Below, one piece after another: positions 1 to 7,139 of a stretch of DNA of 33,125 nt. The notes under the pieces were generated by a model that was not told the origin of the DNA, made no database searches, and saw only the letters and a list, made by a program, of their open reading frames with translations. This DNA comes from Paracoccus chinensis. Lineage in GTDB: Bacteria > Pseudomonadota > Alphaproteobacteria > Rhodobacterales > Rhodobacteraceae. Positions within the stretch are counted from its first letter, which is position 1, and the number at the start of each line of letters is the position of its first letter. Location: positions 1 to 33,125 of the forward strand of contig NZ_FNGE01000023.1 in the NCBI RefSeq assembly GCF_900102885.1. Direction: 5' to 3'. A program made the position numbers and the translations under genes.

Positions 1-104
1 GCAATGATCTGCCCGGCATCCAGAGGATGCTCGGCGCTCAGGAATTCCTGCCCGACCTGCAGGTCGTCGAGGTAGAGCCCTTCGGCCGCGCCATCGTCTT
101 TCAT
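1..104 (-). CDS. MaoC-like dehydratase, N-terminal fragment (cut by window edge)
   Basis: Only the first 34 codons are visible. Read leftward from the ATG at 104 they give MKDDGAAEGLYLDDLQVGQE and then FLSAEHPLDAGQIIA. The pattern (Y-x-D-D-x-Q-V-G-Q followed by a short strand and D-A-x-x-I-I) is typical of the start of MaoC/NodN-type hot-dog hydratases, which act on enoyl-CoA substrates. A strong AGGAG site lies 7 nt upstream of the ATG, supporting this start. The gene is divergent from the MFS transporter gene at 219, so the two may share a control region and perhaps a substrate. The catalytic Asp/His region lies outside the window, so activity cannot be judged. Confidence 0.6.
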   Translation of the reverse strand, partial: MKDDGAAEGLYLDDLQVGQEFLSAEHPLDAGQII

Positions 105-148
105 CCTTCTTCTCCTGCCTTCCGGAACGCCATCGAGGCTCGCCAAAA

Positions 149-168
149 TAGATTATCATCGTTATCTA
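149..168. promoter_or_regulatory. Imperfect palindrome in the MaoC/MFS divergent promoter region
   Basis: The 20-mer TAGATTATCATCGTTATCTA has outer arms TAGAT/ATCTA and agrees with its own reverse complement at 14 of 20 positions. It is centred in the 114 bp gap between the two divergent start codons. Such placement suits an operator for a LysR-, MarR- or GntR-type regulator, but no regulator gene is visible next to it and function is inferred from position only. Confidence 0.35.
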
Positions 169-218
169 AGCGAATCAAGCCGGACACGGCTGCTCGACGA
201 TCCTTGCAAGGAAAGCCC

Positions 219-1448
219 ATGAGCCAGACATTTGCCCCCAATGCTGCCGCGATGCGCCGACGCCCCTGGGTCGTCCTGATCTGCGCGGCAACGCTCGTCA
301 CCATCGCCATGGGCATCCGGCAGTCGTTCGGCCTCTTCCTCCGCCCGATCGAGCTGGATACCGGCATCGGCCGAGAGGCCTTCGGGCTTGCGATCGCCGT
401 GCAGAACCTGATCTTGGGGCTGGCGCAGCCCTTCGTCGGCGCGCTGGCCGATCGGCATGGGGCGGGGCGCGTGGCCGCGGCCGGCGGGGCGATCTATGCG
501 CTCGGACTTGTGCTCGCCGCGATGATCTCGGGCGCGGTGGGGCTCAATCTGACGCTCGGGTTCCTGGTGGGCCTCGCCATGACCGGTGTGACCTTCGTCG
601 TCGCCATCGGCGCGGCGATGCGGGTCATGCCTCCCGAACGGCGCGGGCTGGCGGCCGGGATCGTGACCGCCGGCGGCTCGGTCGGCCAGTTCCTGCTGGT
701 GCCAGTCGCGCAGGGTCTGATCACCGGCTTCGGCTGGCGGGAAAGCTTCCTGATCTTCGGCGCGCTGGCCGGCGCCATGGTGCTGCTCGCTATCGGCATC
801 GCGGGGCGTCCGGCGGTGCCGCAGACCGGCGGCGCGCACACGCAGACCTTCGGCGAGGCGCTGCGCGAAGCCGCGGGCCATTCCGGCTTCTGGCTGCTGA
901 ATGCCGGGTTCTTCGTCTGCGGCTTTCACGTCGCCTTTGTCGCAACCCACCTGCCGGCCTTCCTGGGGGACCGGGGCCTCGACCCGGCGCTCGGCGCACG
1001 GGCGCTGGCGCTGGTCGGGCTGTTCAACATCCTTGGCTCCTACGTCTTCGGCATGTCGGCGGACCGCTGGCGCAAGAAGCACGTTCTGGCCGGGATCTAC
1101 CTGGCCCGTGCCGTGCTCATGGTGCTGTTTCTCGCCTTTCCGGTCACGCCGCTGTCCGTCACGCTGTTCGCCTGCACGCTGGGGTTCCTGTGGCTCGGCA
1201 CCGTGCCCCTGACGAGCGGGCTGGTCGGCCAGATCTTCGGCGTCCGCTACATGTCCACGCTGTTCGGGATCGTCTTCCTGTCCCATCAGCTCGGGTCGTT
1301 CTTCGGAGCCTGGGGCGCGGGATACGCCTACAACGCGACCGGGTCCTATGACCTCGCCTGGCAGATCTCGATCGCCATCGCCGTTCTTGCTGCGCTTCTG
1401 CATTGGCCGATCCGGGATGCCCCGGTCTCAAGGCTGCGCGCCGCTTGA
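219..1448 (+). CDS. MFS transporter (monocarboxylate/oxalate-formate antiporter-like)
   Basis: This 409-residue integral membrane protein has about 12 hydrophobic helices, the usual length of the major facilitator superfamily. The opening helix with the segment GIRQSFGLFLRPI and the loop GALADRHGAGRVAAAGG, a version of the MFS motif A between helices 2 and 3, point to the group of small-acid MFS carriers related to monocarboxylate and oxalate/formate transporters. A matching D-R-W-R-K-K loop begins the second half. The ATG at 219 is chosen because AAGGAAAG lies just upstream, whereas an in-frame extension to 27 would read across the opposite-strand MaoC start. Substrate is not deducible; pairing with a MaoC-like enzyme suggests an organic acid. 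Probably cargo unrelated to plasmid transfer. Confidence 0.88.
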   Translation: MSQTFAPNAAAMRRRPWVVLICAATLVTIAMGIRQSFGLFLRPIELDTGIGREAFGLAIAVQNLILGLAQPFVGALADRHGAGRVAAAGGAIYALGLVLAAMISGAVGLNLTLGFLVGLAMTGVTFVVAIGAAMRVMPPERRGLAAGIVTAGGSVGQFLLVPVAQGLITGFGWRESFLIFGALAGAMVLLAIGIAGRPAVPQTGGAHTQTFGEALREAAGHSGFWLLNAGFFVCGFHVAFVATHLPAFLGDRGLDPALGARALALVGLFNILGSYVFGMSADRWRKKHVLAGIYLARAVLMVLFLAFPVTPLSVTLFACTLGFLWLGTVPLTSGLVGQIFGVRYMSTLFGIVFLSHQLGSFFGAWGAGYAYNATGSYDLAWQISIAIAVLAALLHWPIRDAPVSRLRAA

Positions 1449-1462
1449 TGGGAGGGGCGCGG

Positions 1463-1591
1463 ATGCTGTCGATACCTTTCCACCTGTTGCTGGCCATGGG
1501 CGTCTTCCTTGCCGTGGCTCTTGCGGGACTGGTGTTGTGGTATGAGTTCGGCCTTTCTGTCGCCCTGCTGAACGCCTTCCTCCTCTGCTGA
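1463..1591 (+). CDS. Small single-pass membrane protein (42 aa), unknown
   Basis: A 42-codon frame begins 14 nt after the MFS stop codon, behind a GGGAGGGG ribosome site 5 nt from the ATG at 1463. The product is nearly all hydrophobic (PFHLLLAMGVFLAVALAGLV, then a Trp-Tyr-Glu turn and a second hydrophobic stretch). One long or two short membrane helices are likely. It may be an accessory peptide cotranscribed with the transporter. I do not recognise a family. Support is the ribosome site, the tight spacing and the composition; the ORF could still be chance. Confidence 0.5.
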   Translation: MLSIPFHLLLAMGVFLAVALAGLVLWYEFGLSVALLNAFLLC

Positions 1592-1600
1592 TTCAGCAGA
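1584..1600 (+). terminator. Hairpin at the end of the MFS unit
   Basis: TCTGCTG-ATT-CAGCAGA is a perfect 7 bp inverted repeat with a 3 nt loop. It overlaps the stop codon of the 42-residue ORF. No T-run follows, so it is at best a weak or factor-dependent terminator or an mRNA 3' end stabiliser. Confidence 0.4.
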
Positions 1601-1644
1601 CGCTGACATACTCTGCGCTTGCAAGGGGCTGAATGGCAGCATTG

Positions 1645-1823
1645 TCCCGGATACTGTTGAAAAACTCAGACGGCGATCAGGCAGCACCGAAAATCTGGAA
1701 TACTCATCTGCTGAAGGTCGCAAAACCGCAGATTTTCGGCGATCCTGCGCGCCAAACCGGAACGGTTTCCCCGTTTCTTCCCTGGCTTGAGGGGCCTGCG
1801 GAGTTTTTCGACAGAATCTCCCG
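1645..1823. mobile_element. MITE-like element with 18 bp inverted ends and 5 bp target duplication
   Basis: The left end (1650-1667) reads GATACTGTTGAAAAACTC. The reverse complement of the right end (1801-1818) reads GATTCTGTCGAAAAACTC, so 16 of 18 positions match. Directly outside both ends is TCCCG (1645-1649 and 1819-1823), a 5 bp direct repeat expected from transposition. The 169 bp interior has no credible transposase frame, so this is a non-autonomous element or a deeply deleted insertion sequence. The parent family is not assigned from sequence alone. It lies between the MFS cargo unit and the plasmid-type genes. Confidence 0.72.
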
Positions 1824-2320
1824 CAAAGCAGTCGCCTCTTCATGGCTGATCATAGCGCAGCGCACTAGCGTTTTAGGTGGACAGGTCGAACCGTTGTCAA
1901 GGAACGATCCCTCGCGCGGGATCTGTGGCGCAGGCAGGACCGGCTGGTGCCGCCGTCCTTGTCCGATCGACAGACGGGCATCCTACTCGATGCGCCGCCC
2001 GCCGCCTCCGTCCGGGAACTCCAACGGATTAACCGGTGCTCTCGGCTCCGTCCCGCTGGGGGAGGGCACCGGCACCCCCACGAAGCAGGTCCTGCCGCCA
2101 CGGCCCTCGGGTTGCCGGGTGCGAGCGGCGATCCTGGCGGTCCTCCCTTTTCCTATTGTGCAATCTGGGCCGGGGCGGCCAGCGGACCGGCCCGCGAAGC
2201 GGGCCTTCAACGACTGATTTCCCCTGGCCTGCGGCCATTCCTCGCGACGCAAATCAGCCGTTGACCGCCGGCCTCAGGACCCCGGCCCTTGTCGATCTGC
2301 ACGGAAAAAGGAGAACCGCC
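1824..2320. other. Intergenic region without a convincing gene
   Basis: About 500 bp of GC-rich sequence in which the open frames on both strands have no recognisable protein pattern. It holds two hairpins: GATCCC-TCGCGC-GGGATC at 1906-1923 and GGCCCGC-GAA-GCGGGCC at 2189-2205. A pair of arms CTGATTT (2214-2220) and AAATCAG (2251-2257) lies ahead of the gene at 2321. It probably contains the promoter and leader of that gene; no clear promoter boxes stand out. Confidence 0.4.
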
Positions 2321-2515
2321 ATGTCCACCTACTACCGCGTCACCGTTCCCGTCGAAGGCCGCGACGGCAAGACCCGCTTCCGCCCGGTCGGCGTGATGTT
2401 CCCGCAACGGGACGGGGCCAAGAGCGCCTTCACCCTCAAGCTGGAGTTCCCGGTCGGCGTCACCGAGCTGGTCCTGTTCGAGCCCAAGGACGCCCCGCCT
2501 GACGATGAGGAGTGA
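2321..2515 (+). CDS. Small conserved-looking plasmid protein (64 aa), unknown function
   Basis: A 64-residue acidic-tailed protein begins MSTYYRVTVPVEGRDGKTRF and ends in PPDDEE. The ATG is preceded by an excellent AAAAGGAGA site, and codon use matches the plasmid genes. Its predicted alternation of short strands (YYRVTVPV, FRPVGVMF, AFTLKLEF, TELVLF) suggests a compact beta-rich fold. I know of similar small proteins near ArdC genes on Rhodobacteraceae plasmids but cannot name a domain. A terminator-like hairpin follows 5 nt after the stop, so it may form its own unit. Function is unknown; a role with the antirestriction gene downstream is inference from neighbourhood only. Confidence 0.7.
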   Translation: MSTYYRVTVPVEGRDGKTRFRPVGVMFPQRDGAKSAFTLKLEFPVGVTELVLFEPKDAPPDDEE

Positions 2516-2520
2516 CGACA

Positions 2521-2542
2521 AGGGGCGGCACCAGCCGCCCCT
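2521..2542 (+). terminator. GC-rich hairpin after the 64-aa gene
   Basis: AGGGGCGGC-ACCA-GCCGCCCCT is a perfect 9 bp stem with a 4 nt loop, 5 nt after the stop codon at 2515. There is no T-run after it. It could end or attenuate transcription into the long ardC leader. Confidence 0.5.
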
Positions 2543-2968
2543 GCCCCGTCCTGGGACGGCGCCACAGATCAGACCAGGGAAGCCCGCGCGGTTGCGCGGG
2601 CTGCGCTGATCCTCTGGCCGTTCCGGGGGATCGACGGGCGGACGCCCGCTCACCCCCGTCCGACGCCCTTTGTGTTTGGGGTCCGCCACGCATCCGCGCC
2701 CGAGCCGGTCAAGGGGCAAGCGCCGCCCGTTGGGCGTCGTCGTCCAGGCGGGCCGTGTCCTCGCCCGCGCAAGCGCGGTCTGCGGGCCGCACCACCCCGC
2801 CTTCCCGACCCCGTGACAGTCCCGGCCGCGGCCGCGGGCAGGGCTGCGCCCTCCCCGCTCTGCTTTCCGAAAGGCATGGGCCTTTCGAGACAGCATCGCA
2901 GGAAGGCTCGCCCATCGGCGGAACGGGGCAACAGACCCAACCGCCCCGTTGCGAGAGGAACGCCACAA
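2543..2968 (+). other. Structured 5' leader upstream of ardC
   Basis: A 426 bp stretch without a credible gene but with further perfect hairpins in the ardC direction: AGCCCGCGC-GGTT-GCGCGGGCT (2581-2602) and CGAAAGGC-ATGG-GCCTTTCG (2868-2887), plus a smaller AGGGC-TGC-GCCCT (2841-2853). With the hairpin at 2521 this makes a row of stable stems between two plus-strand genes. It could be a long folded leader or a zone of single-stranded-DNA structure. No T-rich tract follows any stem. Confidence 0.45.
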
Positions 2969-3856
2969 ATGGTTTTCGACCTTTACCAGCACGTCACCGA
3001 CACCATCATCGCCAGCCTTGAGGCGGGCACTCCCGCGTGGCGCAAGCCTTGGACCGGAGACGCGGGTGGTACGGCCTTCCCCCGCCGCGCCAACGGCGAA
3101 CCTTACCGGAGCATCAATGTCCTCATGCTGTGGCTGACCGCCGCCGAGAAGGGCTATCGCGCCGCCCAGTGGTTTACCTATCGGCAGGCGCAGGAGGCGG
3201 GCGGGCAGGTCCGCAAGGGCGAGAAATCCGCCACCGTTGTCAAGTACGGCACCGTCGAGCGTGAGGACGAGGGAGCCGAGCACACCCAGAAGGTGCCCTA
3301 TCTGAAAGCCTATCGCGTGTTCAACGCCGAGCAGATCGACGGCCTGCCCGCCGAGTTCACCGCCACCCCGGCCGAGGAACCGCGCGACCTCGGCACCGCC
3401 TCCGATCCCCAGCTTGAGGCCTTCTTTGCCGCGACTGGCGCAGACATCCGCACCAGCGACGACCCGCGCGCCTATTACAACCCGGTTGCCGACTTCATCC
3501 ACATGCCGCCGATTGCGACGTTCCACGACGCAGCAGGCTACTATGCCACCCTGGCGCACGAGGCGACGCACTGGACCGGCCACGGGAGCCGCCTTGATCG
3601 CCTGGGCCGCTTCACCGACCGCAAGGCGTATGCCTTCGAGGAGCTGATTGCAGAAATCGGCAACTGCATGACCTGCGCGAGCCTTGGCCTGACGCCCGAC
3701 TTCAAGCAGTCCGCCGCCTATGTCGGAAGCTGGCTGCGCGCCCTGCAGAACGACAAGCGCGCCATCTTCAAGGCCGCGACCGAGGCGCAGAAGGCCGCGG
3801 ACCTGCTGCTGGCGACGAACCCGGCCAGCACCATCAAGGAAAGGGCGGCCGCATGA
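2969..3856 (+). CDS. ardC: ArdC-type antirestriction protein with zincin metallopeptidase domain
   Basis: The 295-residue product has the two-part ArdC layout. Residues 1 to about 130 form the N-terminal single-strand-DNA-binding domain (DLYQHVTDTIIASLEAGTPA, then the W-R-K-P-W and Y-R-S-I-N-V-L-M-L-W motifs). From about 150 the zincin-like peptidase domain carries HEATH at 197-201 (an HExxH zinc site) and a downstream F-E-E-L-I-A-E-I segment with a candidate third ligand. Such proteins protect incoming plasmid DNA against host restriction, chiefly by binding single-stranded DNA during conjugation. The start at 2969 is backed by GAGAGGAA 9 nt upstream; an in-frame extension to 2672 runs through the hairpin leader and is unlikely. 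The next gene begins inside the stop region (ATGA overlap at 3853), so an operon is likely. Confidence 0.9.
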   Translation: MVFDLYQHVTDTIIASLEAGTPAWRKPWTGDAGGTAFPRRANGEPYRSINVLMLWLTAAEKGYRAAQWFTYRQAQEAGGQVRKGEKSATVVKYGTVEREDEGAEHTQKVPYLKAYRVFNAEQIDGLPAEFTATPAEEPRDLGTASDPQLEAFFAATGADIRTSDDPRAYYNPVADFIHMPPIATFHDAAGYYATLAHEATHWTGHGSRLDRLGRFTDRKAYAFEELIAEIGNCMTCASLGLTPDFKQSAAYVGSWLRALQNDKRAIFKAATEAQKAADLLLATNPASTIKERAAA

Positions 3857-4029
3857 GCGGCCCACCCACTGCCCTGCCTGTCCTGCCGCAACTGCGGCAG
3901 GACGAACCCTTGGGTCTATCTCGCGCCGGTCGTGATCGAGGGCACGGGCACCTGCATCTGCATGGACTGGCCGGGGCGCGCGGCTGGCTGGATCGCTCCG
4001 GCAACCTCAAGCCGGGGATTGCGCCATGA
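3853..4029 (+). pseudogene. Small Cys-rich (zinc-ribbon-like) gene split over two frames
   Basis: The intact frame from the ATG at 3853 encodes 58 residues ending in ARGWLDRSGNLKPGIAP, and overlaps the ardC stop as ATGA. Its middle part looks non-native. The +1 frame over about 3872-3970 instead reads PCLSCRNCGRTNPWVYLAPV and on to GTGTCICMD, which has the paired cysteines of a zinc ribbon. One base missing near 3968 would join this to the C-terminal segment as C-I-C-M-D-C-A-G-A-R-G-W. The native protein therefore appears spread over two frames with two compensating indels. It is either a decaying gene or contains sequence errors; the overall length stays a multiple of three. Confidence 0.5.
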
Positions 4030-4190
4030 TCTACGAGGTGCGCGACGATCCCGACGACCTGCCGATCATCTGCGCCACCGAGGCTGAAGTCCGCCGCCAG
4101 GACGGCAACGGACCGTGCGCATCTGCCAGTCCGTTCTGATCTACCAGGTAGATAGACGGCCGCGAACGCGTCATCGACAGCGCCGAATAG
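4026..4190 (+). pseudogene. Second small gene with compensating frameshifts
   Basis: It starts at an ATGA overlap with the preceding gene. The intact frame gives only 37 residues (beginning MIYEVRDDPDDLPIICATEA) and stops at 4139. The coherent sequence seems to continue in another frame over about 4115-4153 as VRICQSVLIYQVD, then returns to the first frame at 4155 as DGRERVIDSAE and stops at 4190. The reconstructed gene would be 55 codons, and 165 bp is exactly divisible by three, which fits one missing and one extra base. The same pattern occurs in the gene just upstream. Function is unknown; both would belong to the ardC operon. Confidence 0.45.
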
Positions 4191-4690
4191 TCCCATGCCC
4201 TGCGTTCCACAAACTTCGTTCTGGTAGGCTGCGCTCGCGCCGGCCAAGGCCGGAGCAGACGCAGCCATGCGCCTGTGCGGCGCGCAGCCGCTTGCGCGCA
4301 AGTGAGGCCTGACTGGCCAATCCGGTCATCCCCCCTTGCCTCTTTTCGGACCCATCCGCTTCAGTCTCGCCTGCCTTGGAGGTAATGCAGAGCGTTCATG
4401 CTCTTACAAGGCCGGTGCTCGGGTGCGCCCAAGTCATAGGATGCCGCCGCACCGCAACATGCGTACTGCAGGCGCTCCTCGTGCTTCTCCGAAACTGTGG
4501 CCTCTGGGCGGCAGTCCACAGTTCCCCCACAGGAATCTTGTCTGCCTTGAGGTTATTCATGTTGCTAGGCGCTCTGCTGCATGCCACAGCTTGTCCTAAC
4601 ACCATCCGGCCTCCTGTCACCTGAAGGGCCATATGCACCCAAAAAGGGCGCAGGAGCGGAAAAAAGGCGGCACATACCGTGAGGGGCAGC
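4191..4690. promoter_or_regulatory. Upstream control region of repABC with dyads
   Basis: A 500 bp region with no convincing gene. At 4227-4266 a nested cruciform has outer arms GGCTGCG/CGCAGCC and inner arms CCGGCC/GGCCGG. At 4291-4302 is the palindrome CTTGCGCGCAAG. At 4493-4523, AACTGTGG and CCACAGTT form a perfect 8 bp inverted repeat around a 15 bp spacer. repABC operons are normally autorepressed by RepA/RepB at an operator upstream of repA, and the 4493-4523 repeat is the best candidate for that. The first cruciform may also end transcription from the ardC operon. Confidence 0.45.
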
Positions 4691-5899
4691 ATGAACGATC
4701 TTGGTCCCATCCACCAGCCAGTGGTTGCCGACTCACGGCTAATCACGACATTTGCCCATAATCTTGCCACCTCCCTCGACCGGCAAATGCGGAATGCCTA
4801 TCGTCCGGAGGGGCGGAAAAAACTGCGCCTGTTCAGTTCCAAGGAGTTGATGGATCTGACCGGGATCTCTGCATCGAATCTCCGCCTGCGGCACAACGAG
4901 GACGCCGAGTTTCCGAAGGCCGAGACCGACAGCCGCGGCCATCGCTTCTACTCGGCTGAGACTATCGACAAGATCCGTCAGCACATGGCCAAGACGGCCA
5001 AAAACCCCCAAACCTACCGACCAGGACGCCGCGAGGGCGATGACCTGAAGGTGCTAAGCACCGTCAACTTCAAGGGTGGCAGCGGTAAGTCCACGACTGC
5101 AGCCCATCTTGCGCAGCGTTATGCACTGAGAGGCTACAGGGTGTTGGCGATCGACATGGATCCCCAGGGCAGCCTCACCACGCTCTTCGGCTACCGGCCG
5201 GAAATCGAGTTTGCCGAGAAGGGCACTATCTACGATGCACTGCGTTATGACGACGAACAGGTCCCCATTCGGGATGTCATCCTGAAGACCTACTTCCACA
5301 ATCTCGACCTTGCGCCTGCGGGGCTGATGCTCTCGGAATACGAGACCAACACCGCTTATGCCCTGACGCAGAGGCTGTCGCCTCCCTTTGCACAGCGGCT
5401 GGCCATGCAGATCGACTCCGTGCAGGCCGACTATGACATCGTCATCATCGACTGCCCGCCGCAGCTTGGCTTCATCACCCTGACCGCACTTGCAGCTTCT
5501 ACTGGGCTGATCGTCACCGTTGTTCCCTCCATGCTCGACATCGCCTCGATGAGCCAGTTCCTCCGTCTGGCCGGAGACCTCTTCGAGACCATCGAGCGGC
5601 ATGTCGGACGGCCGGTGACTTGGGACTTCATCAAGTTCCTTCTGACCCGCTACGAGCCCTCTGACGCACCACAAACACAGATGGCCGCTTATCTGCGGTC
5701 GATCCTGCCGGGTCATGTGCTCACCGAACCGATGCTCAAGTCGACGGCTATCTCGGATGCGGGCATCACCCAGCAAACGGTCTATGAGGTCGAGCCCGGC
5801 GAGTTCGTTCGCAAGACGCTCGATCGTGCCGTGACCAGCTGCAATGCGGTGGCCGACGAGATCGAACAGCTGATCCAGGCTTCCTGGAGGCGTGCCTGA
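4691..5899 (+). CDS. repA: Plasmid partitioning ATPase RepA (ParA family)
   Basis: The 402-residue product matches repABC-type RepA. Residues 1-110 carry the MerR-like helix-turn-helix (KELMDLTGISASNLRLRHNE, then RGHRFYS). The deviant Walker A is KGGSGKST at 128-135, the A' segment VLAIDMDPQG at 151-160, and Walker B YDIVIIDCPPQ at 248-258. It segregates plasmid copies with RepB bound at parS and represses the operon. The ATG at 4691 follows GAGGGG; a GTG 12 nt upstream is also possible. The stop overlaps the repB start as TGATG (5897-5901), which indicates translational coupling. Confidence 0.96.
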   Translation: MNDLGPIHQPVVADSRLITTFAHNLATSLDRQMRNAYRPEGRKKLRLFSSKELMDLTGISASNLRLRHNEDAEFPKAETDSRGHRFYSAETIDKIRQHMAKTAKNPQTYRPGRREGDDLKVLSTVNFKGGSGKSTTAAHLAQRYALRGYRVLAIDMDPQGSLTTLFGYRPEIEFAEKGTIYDALRYDDEQVPIRDVILKTYFHNLDLAPAGLMLSEYETNTAYALTQRLSPPFAQRLAMQIDSVQADYDIVIIDCPPQLGFITLTALAASTGLIVTVVPSMLDIASMSQFLRLAGDLFETIERHVGRPVTWDFIKFLLTRYEPSDAPQTQMAAYLRSILPGHVLTEPMLKSTAISDAGITQQTVYEVEPGEFVRKTLDRAVTSCNAVADEIEQLIQASWRRA

Positions 5900-6888
5900 T
5901 GGGACGGAAGAACCTCCTCGATCTGACGCTTGAAGCTCATGCTCCTGCTCCGGACGTGACCGGAACTTCCTCGGTTCCCGTCATGGCAAGTCTGCGTGAC
6001 ACCATGCGCCAGCTTGGCGAAAGCGGCATCCAGGATCTGGACCCAGCCTCCATCGAGGCCAGCGATCTTCAGGACCGCTTGCTCATCGATCAGGAGAGCA
6101 TAGCAGAGCTCGCCGAGAGCATCCGCCGCCACGGCCAACAGGTCCCGGTGCTTGTCCGGCCAATCCCTGGCCAGTTCAACCGCTACAAGATCGTCTACGG
6201 TCGCCGCCGCCTGGCTGCCGTTCGCCTCCTTGGCAATGGCACCCGGGTGAAAGCGATCGTCCGCTCGCTCGACGACAAGACCGCGATCATCGCGCAAGGG
6301 CAGGAGAACTCGCTGCGCCTCGACCCCTCCTTTATCGAGAAGTCGGTCTTCATCGGGGCGATGCGGGAAGCGGGTTATGATCGCACGGTGATCCAGGAAG
6401 CGCTCGGGCTCTCCCGACAGGCCGTGAGCACTTATACCGTTGTGCTGGACGCTCTGCCCTATTCGGTCATCGAGGCGATCGGCCCTGCGCACGACGTGGG
6501 ACGCCGGCCATGGACTGAACTTGCCCAGTTGGCGCGTGACGACGGCATTGACTTGAAATCGATCGTTCAAAGCTGCCGAGGTGAGCTGGATCGTTGCGAG
6601 AACAGCAATCAACGATTTGAAATAATTAGAAAAAAAGCAGTGGAGGCTAAGGGAGGGGGAAACCACTCCAATAATAGCCGTCTTGTCCACCATGGTAGCA
6701 GCACAGTCGACCTGAAGCTTGGCGACGGCCGCCGACTCGGAAAGGTCAGGACCGGGCCACATGCTGTGCAGATGCAATTGTCGCTCAAGGATCACCCGGA
6801 ATTCGGCCACTGGATCGGAAGCAATGCAGAGCGGATTGTCCGTGAACTGCATGAGCGCTGGCTGGATGAAAGCGGGCAGCGGAGCTGA
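5899..6888 (+). CDS. repB: Plasmid partitioning protein RepB (ParB family)
   Basis: This 329-residue protein starts MGRKNLLDLT, typical of RepB. The ParB/Srx-like N-terminal domain includes GQQVPVLVRP (79-88) and RYKIVYGRRRLAAV (95-108), and the central helix-turn-helix lies at about 162-181 (RTVIQEALGLSRQAVSTYTV). It would bind the centromere-like palindromes, probably the two at 8451 and 8550, and cooperate with RepA. A TGGAGG site lies inside the end of repA. A degenerate copy of the same palindrome (12 of 14 positions) occurs within this gene at 6686-6699. Length agrees with the family. Confidence 0.95.
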   Translation: MGRKNLLDLTLEAHAPAPDVTGTSSVPVMASLRDTMRQLGESGIQDLDPASIEASDLQDRLLIDQESIAELAESIRRHGQQVPVLVRPIPGQFNRYKIVYGRRRLAAVRLLGNGTRVKAIVRSLDDKTAIIAQGQENSLRLDPSFIEKSVFIGAMREAGYDRTVIQEALGLSRQAVSTYTVVLDALPYSVIEAIGPAHDVGRRPWTELAQLARDDGIDLKSIVQSCRGELDRCENSNQRFEIIRKKAVEAKGGGNHSNNSRLVHHGSSTVDLKLGDGRRLGKVRTGPHAVQMQLSLKDHPEFGHWIGSNAERIVRELHERWLDESGQRS

Positions 6889-7005
6889 CGCCTATGCTGT
6901 CCATCAACCGCAACAATCAGCAGAGGAGAGATCAGGAGACCGAATAGAAGAGAGCCCCCCCAAGTCATCCTGGAGAGGCCCTAGATCATCAGTTGTGGTA
7001 GACGT

Positions 7006-7035
7006 GATCTAGCAGCCAATCAAACGCCGCGTCAA
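7006..7035 (-). promoter_or_regulatory. Candidate promoter for the antisense RNA of repC
   Basis: On the minus strand TTGACG (7035-7030) and TAGATC (7011-7006) are 18 nt apart, a plausible sigma-70 pair. Transcription would run toward repB, as repABC countertranscripts do. The -10 box lies inside the right arm of the 6981-7012 inverted repeat. Low confidence because the -10 match is weak. Confidence 0.3.
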
Positions 7036-7104
7036 GCACCGCCGATTCGGTGGACGATAATCTTTTGCCAGTGATGCAGCGCATCGCGGCGAAGGGACAG
7101 GCTT

Positions 7105-7126
7105 GGTATAGCCAATCGGTCGACCT
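7105..7126. promoter_or_regulatory. Partial lux-box-like dyad upstream of repC
   Basis: GGTATAGCCAATCGG (7105-7119) matches the first 15 bases of the perfect dyad at 31457 at 14 positions. The right half-site has diverged. The dyad centre is 25 bp before the repC ATG. LuxR binding here is inference; if real, its place so close to the start codon suits repression or an unusual promoter. Confidence 0.35.
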
Positions 7127-7139
7127 GCACTGACCAGAT

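Larger units (their letters stand above)
6889..7139. promoter_or_regulatory. repB-repC intergenic (inc-alpha-like) region
   Basis: repABC plasmids encode a small countertranscribed RNA in the repB-repC gap that limits RepC synthesis and sets incompatibility. This 251 bp gap has the expected size. It contains the perfect 8 bp inverted repeat CTAGATCA/TGATCTAG (6981-7012, 16 nt spacer) and a smaller stem CACCG/CGGTG around 7040. No clear T-run terminator for a minus-strand RNA is visible, so the RNA itself is inferred from family knowledge. Confidence 0.55.

Noticed and set aside
162..1403. A 413-codon minus-strand frame opposite the MFS gene
   Set aside because: Composition is Gln/Arg/Glu-rich antisense noise, while the plus frame has a clear 12-helix transporter pattern.
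2207..3865. A 552-codon minus-strand frame across ardC
   Set aside because: It runs antisense to ardC and through the hairpin leader; no domain pattern and no start signal.
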